Shown piece after piece: positions 1 to 7,712 of a DNA stretch of 64,000 bases (its first letter is position 1; each line of letters begins with the position of its first letter). The notes under the pieces were generated by a model. The model had not been told where the DNA came from. It did no database searches and saw only the letters and a list, made by a program, of their open reading frames with translations. The translations under genes were made by a program, and so were the position numbers. Source of the stretch: an uncultured Porphyromonadaceae bacterium (GTDB lineage: Bacteria; Bacteroidota; Bacteroidia; Bacteroidales; Muribaculaceae). The DNA is taken from positions 1 through 64,000 of the forward strand of contig CABUPJ010000004.1 of assembly GCA_902493335.1 (NCBI GenBank). The letters are read 5' to 3'.

Positions 1-69
1 TTATCTTCCGCCTCTGTAACATCTACGCCTAAACACAGGTTTATTACCATGCGCCAAGAAAACTGCACG

Positions 70-108
70 AAAAAACAGAAGAGGGAAGCATCGCGGTGGA
101 TGCTTCCC
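70..108 (-). terminator. rpsP terminator hairpin
   Basis: A perfect 10-bp stem (83-92 paired with 99-108) has a 6-base loop. On the minus strand it is followed by a T-rich run near 70-78. It lies about 28 bases past the rpsP stop. The plus strand also carries a short T-run after the stem, so it may work in both directions. Confidence 0.75.
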
Positions 109-135
109 TTTTTGTTGGTTGTATTTTCTGAGAAA

Positions 136-687
136 TTATTCTGCAGCGGCTTCGCCTTCGGTTGCCTCGGTGGCTTCGGTAGCGGCTTTGGCTGCTTCTT
201 CGGCTGCCGCAGCTGCGGCAGCGGCGATTTCAGCTTTCTTTTTAGCTACTTCTTCGGCTTTGGCTTTGTTTTTAGCGACTTCGGCGTCAAGACGCTGCTT
301 GAGAGCGAGCTCTTTCTTGTCGGCCATGTCGGCTTTAACTTTGTCTACAGAAGCGATTTTCTTAGATTTCCATGCTTCAAAACGACGCTGTGCTTCAGCT
401 TCGTCAAATGCGCCTTTCTTGACACCGCCCTGAAGATGTTTCATCAGGAGAACGCCTTCGTTTGAAAGGATTGATCTGACAGTGTCGGTAGGCTGGGCGC
501 CTACATTAACCCAATACAAAGCCCGCTCGAAGTTTAGAGTAATTGTAGCAGGATTAGTGTTCGGATTATAAGAACCTATCCTTTCAATAAATCTACCATC
601 TCGTGGTGCCCTGCTATCGGCGATAACAATAGGATAAAACGCATAGTTCTTGCGACCATGACGTTGTAATCTGATTTTTGTTGCCAT
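136..687 (-). CDS. rpsP: 30S ribosomal protein S16
   Basis: Structural protein of the small ribosomal subunit. The N-terminal 85 residues carry the S16 fold, with the typical start [13 protein letters not shown] and the segment [15 protein letters not shown]. The protein has 183 residues, against about 80-90 in E. coli. The extra C-terminal half (about residues 90-183) is a charged, Ala/Glu/Lys-rich stretch predicted to be helical, ending in Ala-Thr-Glu repeats. Long S16 tails are, to my knowledge, usual in Bacteroidetes. The ATG at 687 follows a strong promoter by about 40 bases and the gene appears monocistronic. The tail's function is unknown. Confidence 0.96.
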   Translation of the reverse strand: MATKIRLQRHGRKNYAFYPIVIADSRAPRDGRFIERIGSYNPNTNPATITLNFERALYWVNVGAQPTDTVRSILSNEGVLLMKHLQGGVKKGAFDEAEAQRRFEAWKSKKIASVDKVKADMADKKELALKQRLDAEVAKNKAKAEEVAKKKAEIAAAAAAAAEEAAKAATEATEATEGEAAAE

Positions 688-730
688 TAATGTTTAATTA
701 AAAATGTTGGTTTTGTATTGATTTCGGGCG

Positions 731-762
731 CAAAGGTAGCAATTTTATTCAAGACGGGCAAA
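731..762 (-). promoter_or_regulatory. rpsP promoter (Bacteroidetes type)
   Basis: Reading the minus strand, -33 TTTG (762-759), a 20-base spacer and -7 TACCTTTG (738-731) match the Bacteroidetes housekeeping consensus. The start of transcription should be near 725, giving a leader of roughly 40 bases for rpsP. Confidence 0.8.
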
Positions 763-797
763 TAAACGGGTCTTTAATTTGAATTAATTTGTGCGGT

Positions 798-1394
798 TTA
801 TCGAGCTTTTGCGAGTGTTTCACCGGGAACGATGTAGATTTCGATGCGGCGGTTGGTGCGACGCGATTTTATGGAGTTGTTGTCGACGAGGGGTTCGTCG
901 CGTCCGAGGCCGTAGGGTATGAGGTTGATGGTGTCCCGGCCTGAGAGGCGGGTGAGGTAGTCGTCGATGGCGTTGGCGCGGTCGCCGGTGATGTTGTCGG
1001 CATAGATGTCGTCACCTGTGTCGTCGGTGTGGACGGCGACGAGTATCTTATAGTCGTCGGGATCTTTGACGATGTCGGCGAATTTATCAAGGATTGCGGA
1101 GGCCGAGGGCTTGAGTTCAGGCGAGTTGGGGGCAAAGAGTTTGTCGGCGGCGACGGTGACCATCATGACTTCGCCGTCGCGCAAGGATGTGACTGTCATG
1201 CCGCCTTTCGAGAGTTCGCGGCGCAGTGACGCCATTCTCGACCGGACTTTTTCTTTTGAACGTTTGCCGACGGCAGGGACGTTTATGTTGTCGGAGAGAC
1301 TCATGTCAACCGGTTCGACGGCCGAGAGGAGAGGGGCGGCGAGGGCTGCGGTGGCAAAGGCGAGGAGGATGGCGCGGATGGTGTGTCGGGGCAT
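798..1394 (-). CDS. OmpA-family cell-wall-binding protein
   Basis: A 198-residue secreted protein. Residues 1 to about 25 are a signal peptide (hydrophobic, Ala-rich). About 85-195 form an OmpA C-terminal domain, which binds peptidoglycan non-covalently. Recognisable parts are the HTDDTGDD segment (122-129), the NITGDRANAIDDYL helix (134-147) and the closing NNSIKSRRTNRRIE motif (172-185). No beta-barrel domain is present, so it is probably periplasmic or loosely attached to the outer membrane. It is the last gene of the DUF4290-rimM operon, 25 bases after the preceding stop. The partner or specific role cannot be read from the sequence. Confidence 0.85.
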   Translation of the reverse strand: MPRHTIRAILLAFATAALAAPLLSAVEPVDMSLSDNINVPAVGKRSKEKVRSRMASLRRELSKGGMTVTSLRDGEVMMVTVAADKLFAPNSPELKPSASAILDKFADIVKDPDDYKILVAVHTDDTGDDIYADNITGDRANAIDDYLTRLSGRDTINLIPYGLGRDEPLVDNNSIKSRRTNRRIEIYIVPGETLAKAR

Positions 1395-1419
1395 AATAAT
1401 AAGGTCAGGGGATAAAGGT

Positions 1420-1722
1420 TCAGTCGTCGAGCGAGAGCTCGTAGTCGATTTCAGCCTTGACTATCCGGGCGACGTCGTCGGGCGAGAGGCTGAGGTGCTT
1501 GTCTTTGCCTACAATCTTGACGGTATGGGCGATGATGGCGTCGATGTCGTCGTCGGAGTCATCGTCGTCGACGTCGAGCTCGAGCAGATCGTGATCTTCG
1601 TAGTAGTCGAAGATGATGTCGATGATCTCGAGGATGGTGTCGTCGTCGCAACGACGGGCGAGGCCGTCGCTGATATGTGATTTGATGAAGGTTACTGCTT
1701 CTTGTTCGTCGTAGATGTTCAT
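1420..1722 (-). CDS. Small acidic hypothetical protein
   Basis: I do not recognise a named family. The 100-residue product is very acidic, with a run of Asp/Ser around residues 52-60 and a second acidic patch at the end. It is predicted to be mostly helical, with no signal peptide or membrane segment. It starts 10 bases after the rimM stop and is followed by the OmpA-like gene, so it is co-transcribed with a 30S maturation factor. Codon use resembles rimM next door, which supports it as real. A role in ribosome maturation is only a guess from position. Confidence 0.75.
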   Translation of the reverse strand: MNIYDEQEAVTFIKSHISDGLARRCDDDTILEIIDIIFDYYEDHDLLELDVDDDDSDDDIDAIIAHTVKIVGKDKHLSLSPDDVARIVKAEIDYELSLDD

Positions 1723-1732
1723 TGTGAGAAAT

Positions 1733-2260
1733 TTAAAGTTCGAGGAGGCCGTCGGCGATTGACATTGTCACTGTCTTGGCGTCGGGATCGATGCCGGTGA
1801 CGAGTTCTTCGGCAAAGGGTATGAAAATTTCGCGGCCGTCGGGTGTCTCGATGGTGAAGAGGATGTTTTCGGTCGAGTCGTCGATGGCGGTGATGCCGCC
1901 TACGGAAGTGCCGTCGGCGGCGTTGAAGACGGCGAAGCCTTCCATGTCGGAGATGTAGACGATGTCGTCGTCACTGTCGTCATCACCGAGTCTGTCTTTA
2001 GTGACAAAGATGTCGCAGCCGACGATTTCAGAGGCTTCAGGCTGAGAGGTGATGCCGTCGATTGTCAGAAGCCACGCGTCGGCACCGCGCCGGCGTGCCG
2101 ACGCGATGAAAAATGGCACGGGGATGCCATCGATGTCAAGCACGAGACAGTCACCGGCATCGAAATCGATGTCGGCCTCGATATATGCCGACACTTCGCC
2201 GGCGAGGCCGTGGGTCTTGGCTATGCGTCCGATTTTTTTCAGAGCGGCTCTGTCGATCAT
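1733..2260 (-). CDS. rimM: Ribosome maturation factor RimM
   Basis: RimM binds S19 in the 30S head and helps 16S rRNA processing. The 175-residue product has the N-terminal beta-barrel starting with the family signature around residues 10-22 (IGRIAKTHGLAGEV) and a C-terminal PRC-barrel-like half (about 97-170, including the FIPFAEELV segment). The length is normal. The ATG overlaps the stop of the DUF4290 gene by four bases, so the two are translationally coupled. In many genomes rimM sits beside rpsP; here rpsP is close (1.0 kb downstream) but has its own promoter. Confidence 0.95.
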   Translation of the reverse strand: MIDRAALKKIGRIAKTHGLAGEVSAYIEADIDFDAGDCLVLDIDGIPVPFFIASARRRGADAWLLTIDGITSQPEASEIVGCDIFVTKDRLGDDDSDDDIVYISDMEGFAVFNAADGTSVGGITAIDDSTENILFTIETPDGREIFIPFAEELVTGIDPDAKTVTMSIADGLLEL

Positions 2261-2847
2261 TTTTTCTTTTTCTTTTTACCTGTTGTCGGGGCGGCTATCA
2301 CTTTGAATTCGTGAAGCTTCAGTTCGTCAGGGGCGATGCGGATGGCGCCGTGTGAGAGAACAGACAGGTCTTTGAATATCTTTTCGTCTTCGACGCCGTC
2401 TTTGTTGACTGCCAGCATGAGTTTTTTCATGTGGTTGGCGAGGAGAAGGATGAGGTTTGTGCGTTCCTCGCCTTCTTCGAAGGCAGCGACGCGCTCAATC
2501 ATCTTTTCGAGATAGGCGCCGTAGTGGCGGTATTTTGCCGAGACGTGTCCGAAGCTGATGGGGTCGGGCGTTTCGTCGAAGCTTTCGGGGCGAATGAGGT
2601 CGAAGTCTGTGTCGACGTCGAGCCTGAAGTCACTCATGATGGCGAGGTGGTCCCAGAGCTTGCGGCGGTAGTCTTCGGCTTTGCTGTTGGAGGGAAAAAG
2701 AGTCTCCATTGTCTTGACTATCGTGGCGGCGCAACGGGTGCGCTCAGCACGGTCTTCGATTGTGAGACAATGGTCTACCATGCGCTGAATATTTCTGCCA
2801 TATTCAGGCATTATGAGTTTTTTCAGATGTGTGGTATATGTCAACAT
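2257..2847 (-). CDS. DUF4290 family protein
   Basis: A 196-residue soluble protein of a family found in Bacteroidetes whose function is unknown. Visible features are the N-terminal EYGRNIQRMVDHCLTIED segment (about residues 15-32), a conserved-looking LWDHLAIMSDF (about 85-95) and a lysine-only C-terminus. It leads a four-gene operon: DUF4290, rimM, acidic protein, OmpA-like. In other Bacteroidales, as I recall, murA often lies between DUF4290 and rimM. Here the two overlap by four bases and murA is absent from the window. Confidence 0.85.
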   Translation of the reverse strand: MLTYTTHLKKLIMPEYGRNIQRMVDHCLTIEDRAERTRCAATIVKTMETLFPSNSKAEDYRRKLWDHLAIMSDFRLDVDTDFDLIRPESFDETPDPISFGHVSAKYRHYGAYLEKMIERVAAFEEGEERTNLILLLANHMKKLMLAVNKDGVEDEKIFKDLSVLSHGAIRIAPDELKLHEFKVIAAPTTGKKKKKK

Positions 2848-2872
2848 ATTTTCATGTAGCGCTTTTGTCCGG

Positions 2873-2880
2873 CAAAATTA
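2873..2880 (-). promoter_or_regulatory. -7 element upstream of DUF4290 operon
   Basis: TAATTTTG on the minus strand fits the TAnnTTTG -7 box, about 26 bases before the DUF4290 ATG. No -33 TTTG is seen at the right spacing, so this is a tentative promoter. Confidence 0.4.
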
Positions 2881-2954
2881 GTGAAAAATAAAATAATAAC
2901 GGCAGGCATGTCAAGATTTAGTTGTTGATTATGTCTAATATCTCAAAAAAATCA

Positions 2955-2962
2955 TAAATTTG
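2955..2962 (+). promoter_or_regulatory. -7 element upstream of TM2 gene
   Basis: TAAATTTG matches the Bacteroidetes -7 box and lies 35 bases before the TM2-protein ATG. The -33 box is not clear. It diverges from the DUF4290 promoter. Confidence 0.5.
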
Positions 2963-2997
2963 CAGCAATAATAAACCTTAAAAAATAACGGATTCTT

Positions 2998-3450
2998 ATG
3001 AAAAAGTGTAAGTATTGCAATTCAGATATGAATGACGATGAGACGACATGCCGTTACTGCGGCAGCGTACAGCCATCAGACGGCAGCACACCGCCTCCGT
3101 TCGGCGGCAGCAATTCCGCCAACACAAACGGTTACGCCAATAATCAGCCGTATAATCCCTATTTCAATGCTCAGGAGTATTATCAGCGCAATAATGCGTT
3201 TGACTCGAACGCGAAGGGCAAGAGCAGGGGCATAACGGCGCTTCTGGCGATTTTCCTCGGCGGCCTCGGCATACAGTATTTCTATCTTGGCAAGGCAACA
3301 GCCGGCATTCTGTCGATTGTACTGACTTTGGTCACCTGCGGCCTATGGGATTTAGTGGCGCTGATACAGGGTATACTGATGCTCTGCATGTCGAATTATG
3401 ATTTTGAACAGAAATATGTAGAAAATCAGTCGACTTTCCCGGTGTTTTAA
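2998..3450 (+). CDS. TM2-domain membrane protein with zinc ribbon
   Basis: A 150-residue inner-membrane protein. Residues 4-21 form a CxxC...CxxC zinc ribbon (C4, C7, C18, C21). A Gly/Ser/Asn/Pro-rich linker follows (about 25-70), then a TM2 domain (about 75-135) with two membrane helices and the GGLGIQYFYLGKATAGI core. TM2 proteins are widespread, but their bacterial role is not established. The gene stands alone, divergent from the DUF4290 operon and convergent with fabG, sharing a strong terminator with it. Confidence 0.88.
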   Translation: MKKCKYCNSDMNDDETTCRYCGSVQPSDGSTPPPFGGSNSANTNGYANNQPYNPYFNAQEYYQRNNAFDSNAKGKSRGITALLAIFLGGLGIQYFYLGKATAGILSIVLTLVTCGLWDLVALIQGILMLCMSNYDFEQKYVENQSTFPVF

Positions 3451-3470
3451 GTAATAATGGATGCTAAAAA

Positions 3471-3516
3471 CATAATAAAACAGAGGTCTCGATGACGAGG
3501 CCTCTGTTTTATTATG
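3471..3516. terminator. Bidirectional terminator, 21-bp arms
   Basis: The arms 3471-3491 and 3496-3516 are complementary over 21 bases, with one G-U wobble and a 4-base loop (ATGA). The outer part of the stem supplies A-runs and T-runs on both strands. It ends the TM2 gene (plus) and fabG (minus). Confidence 0.9.
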
Positions 3517-3539
3517 TGATGTCGGGAAGCGCGCTGATA

Positions 3540-4292
3540 TTACATGTTCATGCCGCCGTCGACCTGAATGACCTGGCCTGTGACATACGATGACATGTCT
3601 GAGGCAAGGAATGTGGCGACATTGGCGATGTCTTCGACCTGACCGCCGCGGCGCAGGGGGATTTTCTTCGTCCACTCGGCACGGATGTCTTCGGGAAGGG
3701 CGGCCGTCATGGCTGTCTCGATAAAGCCGGGAGCGATGGCATTGGCGCGGATGCCGCGAGAGCCGACTTCCTGAGCGATACTCTTGGCAAGGGCGATAAG
3801 ACCGGCTTTAGAAGCGGCGTAGTTAGACTGGCCGGCATTGCCGTGAACACCGACGACAGAGGCCATGTTGATGATAGAGCCTGAACGCTGGCGGAGCATG
3901 ACGGGCAGCACGGCATTGATGAAGTTGAATGCGCTCTTGAGGTTGACGGCGATGACGGCGTCCCACTGCTGCTCGGTCATTCTCATCATGAGGCCGTCTT
4001 TAGTGATACCGGCGTTGTTGACGAGGATGTCGATGCGTCCGAAATCTTTGACGACTTCGGCGACAACGTCTTTGGTCTGGTTGAAGTCGGCGGCATTAGA
4101 GGCGTAGCCTTTGGCTTTGACGCCAAGAGCGGCAATCTCGGCTTCGGTGGCTTTGCCGTTTTCGTCGATTACAAGGTCGGTGAATGCGATATTGGCACCC
4201 TCGGCGGCAAATTTCAATGCGAGAGCTTTGCCGATGCCACGGGCTGCGCCTGTGATTAATGCGGTTTTTCCTTCGAGTAATTTCATTGTCAT
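3540..4292 (-). CDS. fabG: 3-oxoacyl-ACP reductase FabG
   Basis: NADPH-dependent reduction of 3-oxoacyl-ACP in the fatty-acid elongation cycle (cytosolic SDR family). The 250-residue product shows the cofactor loop TGAARGIG (14-21), NNAG (92-95) and the catalytic set Asn118, Ser145, Tyr158 and Lys162 in the classical YxxxK arrangement. It ends with the family-typical VDGGMNM. A second ATG two codons in (4286) is an equally possible start and matches the usual MKLLEGK beginning. It follows tetR by 39 bases on the same strand, so the pair is probably one transcript. Other SDR oxidoreductases look alike, but the match to FabG is close. Confidence 0.93.
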   Translation of the reverse strand: MTMKLLEGKTALITGAARGIGKALALKFAAEGANIAFTDLVIDENGKATEAEIAALGVKAKGYASNAADFNQTKDVVAEVVKDFGRIDILVNNAGITKDGLMMRMTEQQWDAVIAVNLKSAFNFINAVLPVMLRQRSGSIINMASVVGVHGNAGQSNYAASKAGLIALAKSIAQEVGSRGIRANAIAPGFIETAMTAALPEDIRAEWTKKIPLRRGGQVEDIANVATFLASDMSSYVTGQVIQVDGGMNM

Positions 4293-4331
4293 GTCTATTA
4301 TTGAGTTAATATAATATGAATGTCTATAGGT

Positions 4332-4931
4332 TTACGAGCCTGCCGTCCGGGTTTTCACGACAGATATGTCGCTGATGATGAAGTTTATAAAGTCGTTGTT
4401 GGCCTGGCGCGAGTTTTCGAGTCGTGCGGCGTCGCCTATGCCGTCGAAGTCAAAGCATTGCAGGCACTTGACGACAAAACCGCGGAGTAGGGCTACCCGG
4501 CCGGCGTCGAAACTGCCGTCGTCGATGCCACGGTCGAGAATGATATTGAGCAGGGAGACTTCTTTGTCGTGGACAAGGCGCCGGATGCGGTCCATTCGTT
4601 TGACATCGAATTTAAACAGGTTTTTAATCGTGGTATATGTCGTAACGATGGTGCGTCCCTGTTCGAGCCGGAGGGCGAGGAATTTGGTGAGCTGCACGAT
4701 CGGTTCGTCGGCTGACATGGCGATTTCGCGCAGCTTTGACACCATCATGTCGCTTTCGTGCTCGAGAACGGCGTTGTATATCTCTTTTTTGTTTCTGAAA
4801 TATGTATATATAGTACGTCTCCCTTTGTCAGAGGCATTGGCAATATCATTCATTGTCGTATTTTCCAAGCCTTTGTGGACAAAGAGCTGCCGGGCAACTT
4901 CGATAAGTTTTTCTCGGGTCTTCAATACCAT
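4332..4931 (-). CDS. TetR-family transcriptional regulator
   Basis: A 199-residue repressor-type regulator. Residues about 5-55 form the TetR helix-turn-helix (TREKLIEVARQLFVHKG, then TTMNDIANASDKGRRTIYTYF), and the rest is a ligand-binding helical domain of unknown ligand. It lies upstream of fabG on the same strand and divergent from dacB. Control of fatty-acid genes by TetR proteins is known elsewhere (FabR, FadR of Bacillus), so a lipid-related ligand is plausible but inferred. The intergenic region toward dacB holds a dyad that may be its operator. Confidence 0.9.
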   Translation of the reverse strand: MVLKTREKLIEVARQLFVHKGLENTTMNDIANASDKGRRTIYTYFRNKKEIYNAVLEHESDMMVSKLREIAMSADEPIVQLTKFLALRLEQGRTIVTTYTTIKNLFKFDVKRMDRIRRLVHDKEVSLLNIILDRGIDDGSFDAGRVALLRGFVVKCLQCFDFDGIGDAARLENSRQANNDFINFIISDISVVKTRTAGS

Positions 4932-4965
4932 TGCACAATATCTATAAACATGATGGCTATAATGA

Positions 4966-5031
4966 CTCGCGAAGTTACAAATTTTTCATAATAAATGGGC
5001 ACGTTTCGCCCAAATTTAGTAACTTCGTGAG
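4966..5031. promoter_or_regulatory. Mirrored dyad between tetR and dacB
   Basis: CTCGCGAAGTTAC (4966-4978) and GTAACTTCGTGAG (5019-5031) are inverted copies, 12 of 13 bases complementary, with a smaller GGGC/GCCC hairpin between them. Each arm holds TAACTTCG pointing outward, one base off the -7 consensus TAnnTTTG. The pair could therefore be divergent promoters for tetR and dacB, a TetR operator, or both. Confidence 0.55.
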
Positions 5032-5087
5032 ATTTTCAGCAACTTTTATGTCTGAAAAAGTTTATTTAGCCAATTAGAATTATAATA

Positions 5088-6446
5088 ATGATAAAACATA
5101 TATTTATCGGAGGTGTGTTTGCTGTGCTTGTTTTGGGAAGTGAATCTGTAACAGCACAAAACAGACTCGGAATTGAAAATGAAAATGCCACATCAATAGG
5201 TATTTATATAAAAGATCTGAAAACGGGACGTGTCATCGCAGACCGCAATTCGTCTCTGGCTCTGATGCCGGCGAGTGTCATGAAGGTAGTGACAACGGCT
5301 TCGGCTCTTCATTTCCTCGGTGAAAATTTCAGATTTACCACTGACGTCAGCCTCACTGGAAACAGGAGTGAAGACAACAGTGGCGTCTGGGAGGGCAATC
5401 TGGTTGTCAGGTCTGTAGGCGACCCGACAATCGAAAGTGAAAATTTCAAGAACAATCTTGGTTTCTGCGATTCGATAGTCTCAAACATCAGGCGACTGGG
5501 AATAAAAGAAATCAACGGGCGCATCATTGTTGAACAGACGCTGTCGAACGCAGGTCAGATTCCTGAATGGCAGATTTCTGACGTCGCATGCGGCTATGGC
5601 GCAGGACTGTATGGCTTTAATTTCATGGATAACACACTGACGGTCACTCCGGCAACCGGTAGTGTAAAGCCATATGCTCCGGGGCTTGAAATAGAATGTG
5701 TGACCACGACGGCCGGCAATCAGCAGCTGCGGGGAATCAATTCAAACCAGCTGTTTATTTTCGCCCGTTCGTTTGCTAATAAAAAATGGGTTATCAGCAC
5801 GACGATGCCTGATCCGTCGGCTGTATTTACGGCGCAACTGATGAGCCGCATGAGTGAAAGCAGCATCAGTCTTACTGATAAAACGGTCAAGACCGGCGAT
5901 GCTGATGCAACAGAGCTTGTCTACAGCCATAAGTCGCCGGCATCGAAAGATATATTCAAGAGTCTGATGGTCAGAAGTGACAATCTTTTTGCCGAGGGTA
6001 TGCTCAGGGCTACGTTGCCCGGAGACAGCCGCTATCAGGCAATCAAAAAAGAAAAAGAGCTTTGGACAGAGCGAGGTCTGTCGACCAAGACTGTCGTCAT
6101 AAGCGACGGCAGCGGACTCGCCCGCACGAACCGTCTTTCGCCCAGATTTATCGCGGGTGTGCTCGAGTATATGGCAAAAAATGAAAAGTCATCCACATTT
6201 GTGAGTTTCTTTCCCAAAGCGGGCAAGGACGGCACAATGAAAGGATTTCTTGCAAAGACGCCCCTGCAGGGCAAAATCGCCATGAAGACCGGCAGTGTCA
6301 ATGGCGTGCAGTGCTATGCGGGATATAAACTCGGCGTCAATGGCAAGCCGACACATGTTGTCGTCATAATGGTAAACAACTTTTTTTGCAGCCGCCAAAG
6401 CCTCAGGAAGGCAATCGAGGCGATGCTGACCAAGACATTCAGATAA
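5088..6446 (+). CDS. dacB: D-alanyl-D-alanine carboxypeptidase/endopeptidase (PBP4, S13)
   Basis: A periplasmic penicillin-binding protein that trims the terminal D-Ala and cuts D-Ala-mDAP cross-links in peptidoglycan. The 452 residues begin with a signal peptide (1 to about 23, cleavage near VTAQ). The active-site set is complete: S63-V-M-K66, S297-D-N299 and K400-T-G402. The insert between the first two motifs has the size expected for class-C PBP4. It is the first of a plus-strand run followed six bases later by a coiled-coil protein gene and then rsmI. A mirrored promoter-like dyad lies upstream. Confidence 0.94.
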   Translation: MIKHIFIGGVFAVLVLGSESVTAQNRLGIENENATSIGIYIKDLKTGRVIADRNSSLALMPASVMKVVTTASALHFLGENFRFTTDVSLTGNRSEDNSGVWEGNLVVRSVGDPTIESENFKNNLGFCDSIVSNIRRLGIKEINGRIIVEQTLSNAGQIPEWQISDVACGYGAGLYGFNFMDNTLTVTPATGSVKPYAPGLEIECVTTTAGNQQLRGINSNQLFIFARSFANKKWVISTTMPDPSAVFTAQLMSRMSESSISLTDKTVKTGDADATELVYSHKSPASKDIFKSLMVRSDNLFAEGMLRATLPGDSRYQAIKKEKELWTERGLSTKTVVISDGSGLARTNRLSPRFIAGVLEYMAKNEKSSTFVSFFPKAGKDGTMKGFLAKTPLQGKIAMKTGSVNGVQCYAGYKLGVNGKPTHVVVIMVNNFFCSRQSLRKAIEAMLTKTFR

Positions 6447-6452
6447 ACATTT

Positions 6453-6980
6453 ATGCTTATGGACTTGATAGATCAGATAACAGAACTTTCAGGTGAAATC
6501 GGCGCTCTGATAGCCGAGCTTGATGAAAAGCGCAGGAGGCTTGAGGCTTTGACACAACAACTGGCAGCAGAGTGCCAGAACCAGCAGCTTAATGCTGTGA
6601 CGCAATCCAATGATGATACAGACGAAGGAGTCGTCGAGGCTGAGGAGGCAGAGGATATCAACAAGGATAATGTCGCCGATAATATAAGTGACGATACGGA
6701 CACAGCGGCCGGACCGATGAACGTAGCCTCGACCACAGGGCGCATGTGTATCTCGGATATAAGGCGCGTGCTGACGCTGAACGACAAATTCAGATTCAAA
6801 CGTGAGCTGTTCGGCAACAACGAGCAACGGTTTGCAGAAGCGTTGCAGGCAATCAATTCGCTTGAAACCGAGCAGGATGTAGATGTCTATATCGCGACAG
6901 AGATAGCTCCGGGCAATCAGCCGGAGACGGTCGAAGAGTTTGCCGAAATAATAAAACGTAATATTTCAAATAAAGCGTGA
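6453..6980 (+). CDS. Coiled-coil protein with conserved C-terminal domain
   Basis: A 175-residue cytosolic protein. Residues 1 to about 45 form an amphipathic coiled coil, about 50-95 an acidic Asp/Glu/Asn-rich linker, and about 100-175 a compact helical domain starting CISDIRRVLTLNDKFRFKRE and containing the RELFGNNEQRF segment. I recall similar LNDxFRFxRELF domains in hypothetical proteins of many Bacteroidales, without a known function. It is translationally linked to rsmI, whose ATG overlaps this stop codon. Confidence 0.8.
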   Translation: MLMDLIDQITELSGEIGALIAELDEKRRRLEALTQQLAAECQNQQLNAVTQSNDDTDEGVVEAEEAEDINKDNVADNISDDTDTAAGPMNVASTTGRMCISDIRRVLTLNDKFRFKRELFGNNEQRFAEALQAINSLETEQDVDVYIATEIAPGNQPETVEEFAEIIKRNISNKA

Positions 6981-7699
6981 TGAGCGGCAAACTGTATATA
7001 GTGCCGACTCCGGTCGGCAATCTCGGAGACATGACTCCACGGGCTATCGAAGTGCTGAAAAGCGTATCGCTGATTCTTGCCGAAGACACACGTACGAGTG
7101 GTGTGCTCATGCGCCATTTCGACATAACGACGCCGATGGCGAGTCACCATATGCACAACGAGCACTCGACTGTAGAGGGTATCGCAGACAGGCTTGAGGC
7201 AGGCGAGACAATCGCTTTAGTCACTGATGCGGGTACGCCCGGCATCAGTGATCCAGGATTCATGTTGTCGCGGGCTTGCCGGGAAAGGGGCATAGAAATC
7301 GAGACTTTGCCGGGGGCTACGGCGTTTGTGCCGGCATTGGTAAACTCGGGGCTGCCGTGTGACAGATTTATGTTCGAGGGCTTTCTGCCGGTTAAAAAGG
7401 GGCGTCAGACGCGGTTGCAGCAGCTCGCGGCGCTGCCATATACATTTATTATATATGAGTCGCCGGTCCGTTTGGTCAAGACGCTTGAGCAGCTTGCCGA
7501 AGTTTGCGGGGCAGACCGCGAAGCATCGGTATCAAGAGAGATTTCAAAACTTCACGAAGCGACTGTAAGGGCTACACTCGGGGAGCTGGCCGCATATTTC
7601 AAAACGAACCAAGCAAAGGGTGAGATTGTTCTTATAGTTAAAGGAATAGATGATTCGCCGAAAGAGCGAGTCCATAAGAATAAGTATCAAGATAACTAA
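6980..7699 (+). CDS. rsmI: 16S rRNA 2'-O-methyltransferase RsmI
   Basis: Adds the 2'-O-methyl group to C1402 (E. coli numbering) of 16S rRNA from S-adenosylmethionine. The 239-residue product has the tetrapyrrole-methylase fold, with PTPVGNLGDMTPRA near the start, AEDTRTSG, the SAM-loop segment VTDAGTPGISDPG and PGATAFVPALVNSGL. It lacks the C-terminal extension of the E. coli enzyme, which I believe is common in this phylum. I chose the ATG at 6980, which overlaps the preceding stop as TGATG. A GTG one codon earlier is also in frame. Confidence 0.94.
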   Translation: MSGKLYIVPTPVGNLGDMTPRAIEVLKSVSLILAEDTRTSGVLMRHFDITTPMASHHMHNEHSTVEGIADRLEAGETIALVTDAGTPGISDPGFMLSRACRERGIEIETLPGATAFVPALVNSGLPCDRFMFEGFLPVKKGRQTRLQQLAALPYTFIIYESPVRLVKTLEQLAEVCGADREASVSREISKLHEATVRATLGELAAYFKTNQAKGEIVLIVKGIDDSPKERVHKNKYQDN

Positions 7700-7712
7700 T
7701 TTATTTATTGAG

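Noticed and set aside
1..50. A minus-strand frame beginning ATG at 50 and running off the left edge
   Set aside because: Only 16 codons are visible, with no recognisable motif; the start has no supporting signal. It may be the 5' end of a real gene but cannot be supported here.
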